In this document: positions 60,142 through 64,000 of the stretch, one piece after another
How positions within the stretch are numbered: position 1 is the first letter of the stretch
Layout: each line of letters starts with the position of its first letter
Translations under genes and position numbers: made by a program
The notes under the pieces: model-generated
The model's database searches: none
Seen by the model: only the letters and a program-made list of their open reading frames with translations
Told to the model about the DNA's origin: nothing
DNA from: Pseudomonas brassicacearum
GTDB lineage: Bacteria; Pseudomonadota; Gammaproteobacteria; Pseudomonadales; Pseudomonadaceae
DNA: 64,000 nucleotides
Reading direction: 5' to 3'
Assembly (NCBI RefSeq): GCF_003732265.1
Contig: NZ_MOBK01000005.1
Span: 248,001-312,000, forward strand

Positions 60142-60993
60142 ATGCGTGGGATTTTGCTGCTGGCCGTACTGCTCTTGAGTGCCTGCCAGCATGTTTCGGT
60201 GCCGCCGCCGGTCAACGGTGAAATCCGCGACCTGCGAAACGGTCAGGTCCTGACCGCGCAGGAACTGCTTGAGCGACTGGCCCAGCCTGCGCGGCTGATC
60301 GTCGGCGAGCAGCATGACAATCGCGATCACCATCAGCTGGAACTGTGGTTGTTGCAGGCGCTGGGTGAGCAGCGGCCACAAGGCAGTTTGCTCCTTGAAA
60401 TGCTCACGCCGGATCAGCAGCCGCGGGTTGATGATGTTCGCCATTCCTCGACGCCGCCGTCCAATTTGCCGGCTGCCTTGGCGTGGCAGGAAGGGTGGGA
60501 CTGGGCGCTTTACGGGCCGATCGTACGTTTCGCGCTGACTCAACCCTATCCGCTGCTGGCGGCCAATCTGGACAACCTCGACGTTCGTGCGGTCTACGCG
60601 AAACCTGCGGCATTGAGCGGCTCGCGCTCCAATGCGGCAGCAGTCAAGGATGAGTTGCTGGCAGAGATCAGCGACTCCCATTGCGGTTTGCTGCCCGCTT
60701 CACAAATGCCCGCCATGTTGGCGGTCCAGCAGCAACGAGACCGGCGAATGGCCGAGCGCTTGCTGGCGGCGCCGACGCCTTCATTGCTGTTTGCCGGTGC
60801 CTATCACGCGCGCAAGGACGTTGGTGTGCCGGTCCATGTGCTGGATTTGGGGCAGGCGCAAGCGCCGACGGTGTTGCTGCTGGCAGAGCAGGGGGCCGAG
60901 GTGACAGCGGCAATGGCCGATTACGTCTGGTACACGAAGGCTTCACCGCCTCAGGATTACTGCGCGCAGATGCGCAAGCAATTCGGCAAGTAA
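60142..60993 (+). CDS. phuW: ChaN-family haem-binding lipoprotein (PhuW-like)
   Basis: A 283-residue lipoprotein. The lipobox LLLSACQ places the acylated Cys at residue 15. The ChaN core [20 protein letters not shown] and YHARKDVGVPVHVL carries the His residues proposed to bind haem. The start at 60142 follows GAGGTG, and a GTG at 60136 is the alternative. As the last gene of hmuTUV it corresponds to PhuW of P. aeruginosa; the symbol is by position and family. Confidence 0.87.
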   Translation: MRGILLLAVLLLSACQHVSVPPPVNGEIRDLRNGQVLTAQELLERLAQPARLIVGEQHDNRDHHQLELWLLQALGEQRPQGSLLLEMLTPDQQPRVDDVRHSSTPPSNLPAALAWQEGWDWALYGPIVRFALTQPYPLLAANLDNLDVRAVYAKPAALSGSRSNAAAVKDELLAEISDSHCGLLPASQMPAMLAVQQQRDRRMAERLLAAPTPSLLFAGAYHARKDVGVPVHVLDLGQAQAPTVLLLAEQGAEVTAAMADYVWYTKASPPQDYCAQMRKQFGK

Positions 60994-61027
60994 CGACCGG
61001 CGCTTTCAAAGGCAAAAATTCACAGGC

Positions 61028-61139
61028 AAAAAAAGACCCGGCAAGAGCCGGGTCAAATAACCGTGATTAGCCTGATGAGGAGATATCTGAGAGTCCGAAC
61101 CAAGGGCTTTTCAAATATCGACCAGTCTCGCGACCAGTT
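61028..61139 (-). ncRNA. prrF: PrrF iron-responsive small RNA
   Basis: About 112 nt on the minus strand, next to the haem-uptake operon as prrF is in P. aeruginosa. It starts AACTGGTCGCGAGACTGG (a 5' stem-loop) and has the conserved PrrF core TCTCAGATATCTCCTCATC, then AGGCTAATCACGG. It ends with the strong terminator GACCCGGC / GCCGGGTC and seven T. PrrF pairs with mRNAs of iron-containing proteins when iron is scarce, aided by Hfq. Promoter and Fur site are listed separately. Only one copy is here; in this group a second copy is expected elsewhere. Confidence 0.95.
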
Positions 61140-61146
61140 GCTGCTA

Positions 61147-61174
61147 ATCATAGCGATTCTCATTACCAAGTCAA
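61147..61174 (-). promoter_or_regulatory. PrrF promoter with overlapping Fur box
   Basis: On the minus strand -35 TTGACT (61169-61174), a 16-base spacer and -10 TATGAT (61147-61152), predicting a start near 61139. The Fur site at 61149-61167 (GGTAATGAGAATCGCTATG on the minus strand) agrees with the 19-base consensus at 14 positions and overlaps the -10/-35 spacer. Iron-loaded Fur should therefore block the promoter. Confidence 0.92.
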
Positions 61175-61231
61175 CCGCTGTTTTTCAGTTTCTTTGAGAT
61201 GCGTCGTCAATTTGGTTGAAAGCCAATGCCT

Positions 61232-61507
61232 TCAAGCCTTGTGGCGCGAGGAAATCGCCTCCAGTTGTTTGTTCAGGGCTTCTTTACGCTCGGCCGGAAT
61301 GTCGTTCCAGTGCACATCCATCAATGCACCTTCGATCGCATACAACAACACCTTTGACGCCCGAAACCCGCGCGTACGCACGGCCCGATAAGCATCCACC
61401 GCCCCGAGGCGACGCAAATCCGAGGCGCTGTGGATGCCCACGGCATGCAGCCACTGCGCCGACGTCTTGCCAAGATTCTTCAGGTGTTGCAGTTCATCAT
61501 TCATCAA
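61232..61507 (-). CDS. TfoX C-terminal domain protein
   Basis: A 91-residue protein equal to a stand-alone TfoX C-terminal domain (HLKNLGKTSAQWLHAVGIHSASDLRRLGAVDAYRAVR), a helix-hairpin-helix-like fold. The N-terminal TfoX half is missing, so it is not a full competence regulator. Function is unknown. The RBS region AAGGAGG (plus-strand cctcctt at about 61508) precedes the start. Confidence 0.85.
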   Translation of the reverse strand: MMNDELQHLKNLGKTSAQWLHAVGIHSASDLRRLGAVDAYRAVRTRGFRASKVLLYAIEGALMDVHWNDIPAERKEALNKQLEAISSRHKA

Positions 61508-61725
61508 GCCTCCTTGCGACGGCCGAACGGTGCGTGGGCGAGCTTCTCAGGAGTGTAGCCATCAGTAGGAAAAGCGTGATTGTTTGGTCGGTTTCGACGC
61601 AAAAGCTTCTAAGAGGAGGAGGCAGCGTCAGGAAGGGAGGAAGCGGCAGAAGGCGGTTTTGGAGCGATCACACGGCATCCAGCGCAAAGCGGGGGCGCTG
61701 GACGTGTCAGGGTGAAACGTCGTTT

Positions 61726-62070
61726 TTAGCGAGTGCGATATCGCAGGCGTGTGCCGAAGTTCATCGACATCAGGATCTCGTCTGCGCTCAGCTCTGCCGG
61801 GAAATAGGCGCCGGAGATCTGTGCATGGGCCAGGCTGGCACCTTCCAGCGATGCACCGCGAAAATCGATGCCACGCAAATCAGCGGAGCGGAAATAAGCA
61901 TCGGTGAAGTCGACGCCATCGGCATTCAGTTCACGCAAGTCCAGGCCGCGGAAATCGCCACCGACCATGTCGATTGGTCCGTCTTTGGGCCGTTCGTTGT
62001 TGAATCCTGCGATGTCGTCTTTGTGCAGCAAGGCATACAGCGGGGTGTCGAGAAGTTTGGGCTGGCTCAT
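61726..62070 (-). CDS. Pentapeptide repeat protein
   Basis: A 114-residue protein with about eight A(D/N)LxX pentapeptides (GDFRG-LDLRE-LNADG-VDFTD-AYFRS-ADLRG-IDFRG-ASLEG-ASLAH), residues about 38-85, forming a short right-handed beta-helix. Some such proteins bind DNA gyrase, but this one is short and cytoplasmic. There is no evidence for a quinolone-resistance role. Confidence 0.88.
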   Translation of the reverse strand: MSQPKLLDTPLYALLHKDDIAGFNNERPKDGPIDMVGGDFRGLDLRELNADGVDFTDAYFRSADLRGIDFRGASLEGASLAHAQISGAYFPAELSADEILMSMNFGTRLRYRTR

Positions 62071-62160
62071 GTCGCATCACCTGATGGTTTTATGACGCCA
62101 GTATAGTGCCACTATTTGACAGCCGTGAAGCCAGGGAAGGCCTCACGGCTGAAATAGTTT

Positions 62161-63717
62161 TTACAGGCCAGGCATGCGTTGGCGGATTTGCGCGACAACA
62201 GTGTCGAGGGTCCCGCTTTCATTGGTCTGGACGCGCTTGCTGCACAGAATCTCGGCTGGCGTCAGCGCTTCACGATTGGCTTGCTGGGCTGCGATAACGG
62301 CCAGGTTGGCGTCGGACGGATCCTTTTTGTCTGCCTGACGCAGGGCCAGCCAGTTTTCGATGACGGCTTGCGGCGCCTGGCAATCGAGGATCAGGAACGG
62401 CGCACCGGTCGCCTCGGCGATTTTCGCCGCGCCGTCACGCTGGTCGCGCTTGAGGTAAGTGGCATCGATCACCACCGGAAAACCGGCGCGCAGGATGATC
62501 CCGGCGATTTCATGCAGGCGGCTGTAGGTGGCGGCTGTGGCGTCCGCGTTATAAATGCCGGCCTGCGGATCATTCGCTACGGTTTGTTCACCGAACAGAC
62601 GTTTGCGCTCGACATCCGAGCGCAGGCGAATGGCGCCCAGCGCTTCGACCAGGCGCATGGCCACGTGGCTTTTTCCAACAGCGGAAACGCCGTGGGTAAT
62701 CGCCATGAAGCGCGAAGGAATGGTGCTGTAGCTTTCCGCGAGGTTGGCGTAGTTGCGGTACTGGCGCAGGGTCGTGGCGCGCTGCACCGGATCGGCTTCG
62801 GCGGGCATGCTGAACAGGCTGACCTTGGCGCGAACCAGTGCGCGGTAGGCTTTATAGAAGTTCAGCAGTTCAAGGCCTTGATAGTCGCCGGTCAGCTCCA
62901 GGTATTGGCTGACAAAACGGCGCGCGAGGCATTTCAAACCACGGTCTTCCAGGTCCATCGCCAGGAAACCGGTGTCGGCGTAGACGTCGGTGAAGCGGAA
63001 CGGTTCGTTGAATTCGATGCAGTCGAAGATCACGACCTTGCCATCGATCACGGTAGCGTTGCCCAGGTGGATATCACCGTGGCATTCACGAATGAAGCCT
63101 TCGGCCTTGCGCTGGGCGAACAGTGGCTTGAGGCGTTCGAAGCTGCTTTCGGCCCAGGCTTGCAGGGCGTCGAGTTGCACCAGGTCGGCCTTGTCGCTGA
63201 GGAACGGGCGGATCTGCTCGAAGTTCTGGCGCACCGGCGCCATGACGCTGTCCGGGATGCCGGCATCGTGTTCTGCCGGCACTTTCGGCGCGTTGAGGTG
63301 GAACTGAGCAATCTGCGCGGCCATCTCGTCGATGTGCGCGGTAGTCAGTTCGCCATTGGCCTGCAGGGTACTGAGCAACTGGCTTTGTGGGAATTGACGC
63401 ATTTTCAGGGCGAAATCGACCACCGGGCCATCGCCACCGAATTGAGGGGCTTCGGCGCTGCCGGTAATTGGCAACACTTCCAGATACAAATCGTTGGTCA
63501 GGCGCTGGTTCAAACGCAGTTCTTCGCCGCAGAAGTGCTCGCGGGCATCGAGGCTGGTGAAGTCGAGGAAGCCGAAATTCACCGGCTTCTTCACTTTATA
63601 AGCAAAGGGGCCTGTGAGGATGATCCAGGAAATGTGGGTTTCGATGACCTGGAACCCGTCTACCGGATGCGGGTAGAGGGCCGGGTTTTGCAGAGCGGCG
63701 ATCAGGGACTGGCTCAC
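62161..63717 (-). CDS. Aminoglycoside phosphotransferase-like / AAA kinase fusion
   Basis: A 518-residue fusion. Residues about 1-330 are an APH-like kinase domain with catalytic ECHGDIHLGN near residue 209 and VIFDCIEFNE for metal binding. Residues about 335-518 form a P-loop kinase-like domain with GVSAVGKSHVAMRL near residue 342 and the AAA_33 pattern VIDATYLKRDQRDGA. The start is GTG 63717, chosen because GAAGGAT lies 6 bases upstream. Substrates are unknown. It is divergent from mrcB. Confidence 0.87.
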   Translation of the reverse strand: MSQSLIAALQNPALYPHPVDGFQVIETHISWIILTGPFAYKVKKPVNFGFLDFTSLDAREHFCGEELRLNQRLTNDLYLEVLPITGSAEAPQFGGDGPVVDFALKMRQFPQSQLLSTLQANGELTTAHIDEMAAQIAQFHLNAPKVPAEHDAGIPDSVMAPVRQNFEQIRPFLSDKADLVQLDALQAWAESSFERLKPLFAQRKAEGFIRECHGDIHLGNATVIDGKVVIFDCIEFNEPFRFTDVYADTGFLAMDLEDRGLKCLARRFVSQYLELTGDYQGLELLNFYKAYRALVRAKVSLFSMPAEADPVQRATTLRQYRNYANLAESYSTIPSRFMAITHGVSAVGKSHVAMRLVEALGAIRLRSDVERKRLFGEQTVANDPQAGIYNADATAATYSRLHEIAGIILRAGFPVVIDATYLKRDQRDGAAKIAEATGAPFLILDCQAPQAVIENWLALRQADKKDPSDANLAVIAAQQANREALTPAEILCSKRVQTNESGTLDTVVAQIRQRMPGL

Positions 63718-63821
63718 AGGCGATCCTTCAAAGACTGGGAAAAATTCAAGGCCGCCATTATGGCCGCAAGTCCGCCTGACGCAAACCTCGGAGGGCGTCT
63801 GTTGAGTATGAATAAAGTGCG

Positions 63822-63827
63822 TATAAT
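63822..63827 (+). promoter_or_regulatory. Candidate -10 element of mrcB
   Basis: A perfect TATAAT ends only 8 bases before the mrcB ATG, predicting a start site at about 63834-63836. A -35 is weak (CTGTTG at about 63799-63804 with a 17-base spacer). See the finding on a leaderless transcript. Confidence 0.55.
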
Positions 63828-63835
63828 CCGCCGCC

Positions 63836-64000
63836 ATGACTCGTACTCGATCCCCCCGCACTCCAAAAAAACCACCTTCCAGGGGCTTGCACCCTTGGCT
63901 GGGCTGGGCCCTTAAACTCAGTCTGGTCGGCCTTGTGGTGCTCGCCGGATTCGCGGTTTACCTCGACGCTATCGTCCAGGAAAAGTTCTCCGGCAAGCGC
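63836..64000 (+). CDS. mrcB: Penicillin-binding protein 1B, N-terminal fragment (runs off window)
   Basis: The first 55 residues: a basic Pro-rich cytoplasmic start (MTRTRSPRTPKKPPSR), then one membrane helix (ALKLSLVGLVVLAGFAVYL), then DAIVQEKFSGKR. This matches the N-terminus of PBP1B of Pseudomonas, a bifunctional glycosyltransferase/transpeptidase. The ATG at 63836 lacks a Shine-Dalgarno sequence. The 3' part lies outside the window. Confidence 0.87.
   Translation, partial: MTRTRSPRTPKKPPSRGLHPWLGWALKLSLVGLVVLAGFAVYLDAIVQEKFSGKR

Overview
The window looks like chromosomal core DNA of a Pseudomonas of the P. fluorescens group. It is GC-rich, and gene content and order follow the conserved Pseudomonas blocks ispH-pil-thiO-pilSR-bamD-rluD-clpB, pilA-pilBCD-coaE-yacG, and acsA-pgi-panDCB-folK-pcnB-crcZ-cbrBA-gluQ-dksA. 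Dispersed REP hairpins with the core GTGGGAGCGGGCTTGCTCGCGAA-type sequence sit between transcription units. No prophage, insertion sequence, CRISPR array or genomic island is visible.

Layout. (1) 1-3503: end of ileS, lspA, fkpB, ispH. (2) 3500-9740: minor pilin cluster, with one GspH/FimT pseudopilin reversed and fimU-pilV-pilW-pilX-pilY1-pilE forward. (3) 9795-19854: thiO, the pilS/pilR two-component system, a small PP0621-like gene, bamD divergent from rluD-pgeF, then clpB behind a sigma-32 promoter. (4) 20039-20610: tRNA cluster Asn-Pro-Lys-Pro. (5) 20756-28280: a chemoreceptor, an EF-hand protein carrying two EGKCG motifs, type II NADH dehydrogenase, small conserved genes, an orphan CbiM-like permease, yacG, coaE. 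(6) 28277-32719: pilD, pilC, pilB, and divergent pilA behind a sigma-54 promoter. (7) 33030-39060: a BON-domain protein, also behind a sigma-54-like promoter, a DUF2845/DUF748 pair, an rRNA-methyltransferase-like protein and an MpaB-family oxygenase. (8) 39112-47663: acsA, pgi, panD, panC, panB, folK, pcnB, all on the minus strand. (9) 48000-53142: the carbon-control locus cbrX-cbrA-cbrB followed by the small RNA crcZ. (10) 53220-56977: gluQ, dksA, an aminotransferase, sfsA. (11) 56974-61174: Rieske protein, haem importer hmuTUV, ChaN-like lipoprotein and the iron-responsive small RNA prrF. (12) 61232-64000: TfoX-C protein, pentapeptide protein, APH/AAA fusion and the start of mrcB.

Function. 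Three regulatory circuits can be read directly. PilS/PilR lies about 20 kb from the sigma-54 pilA promoter it is expected to activate. CbrA/CbrB lies next to crcZ, which has a perfect GG-N10-GC sigma-54 promoter and repeated Hfq/Crc-type CA motifs. Fur-type sites sit in front of prrF and, more weakly, hmuTUV. Items not visible from ORFs alone are crcZ, prrF, the 58-residue cbrX, the clpB heat-shock promoter and the second sigma-54-like promoter. The most novel-looking protein is the EF-hand protein at 22444-22842, whose N-terminal half looks like an HvfA-type modified-peptide precursor but which has no maturation enzymes beside it.
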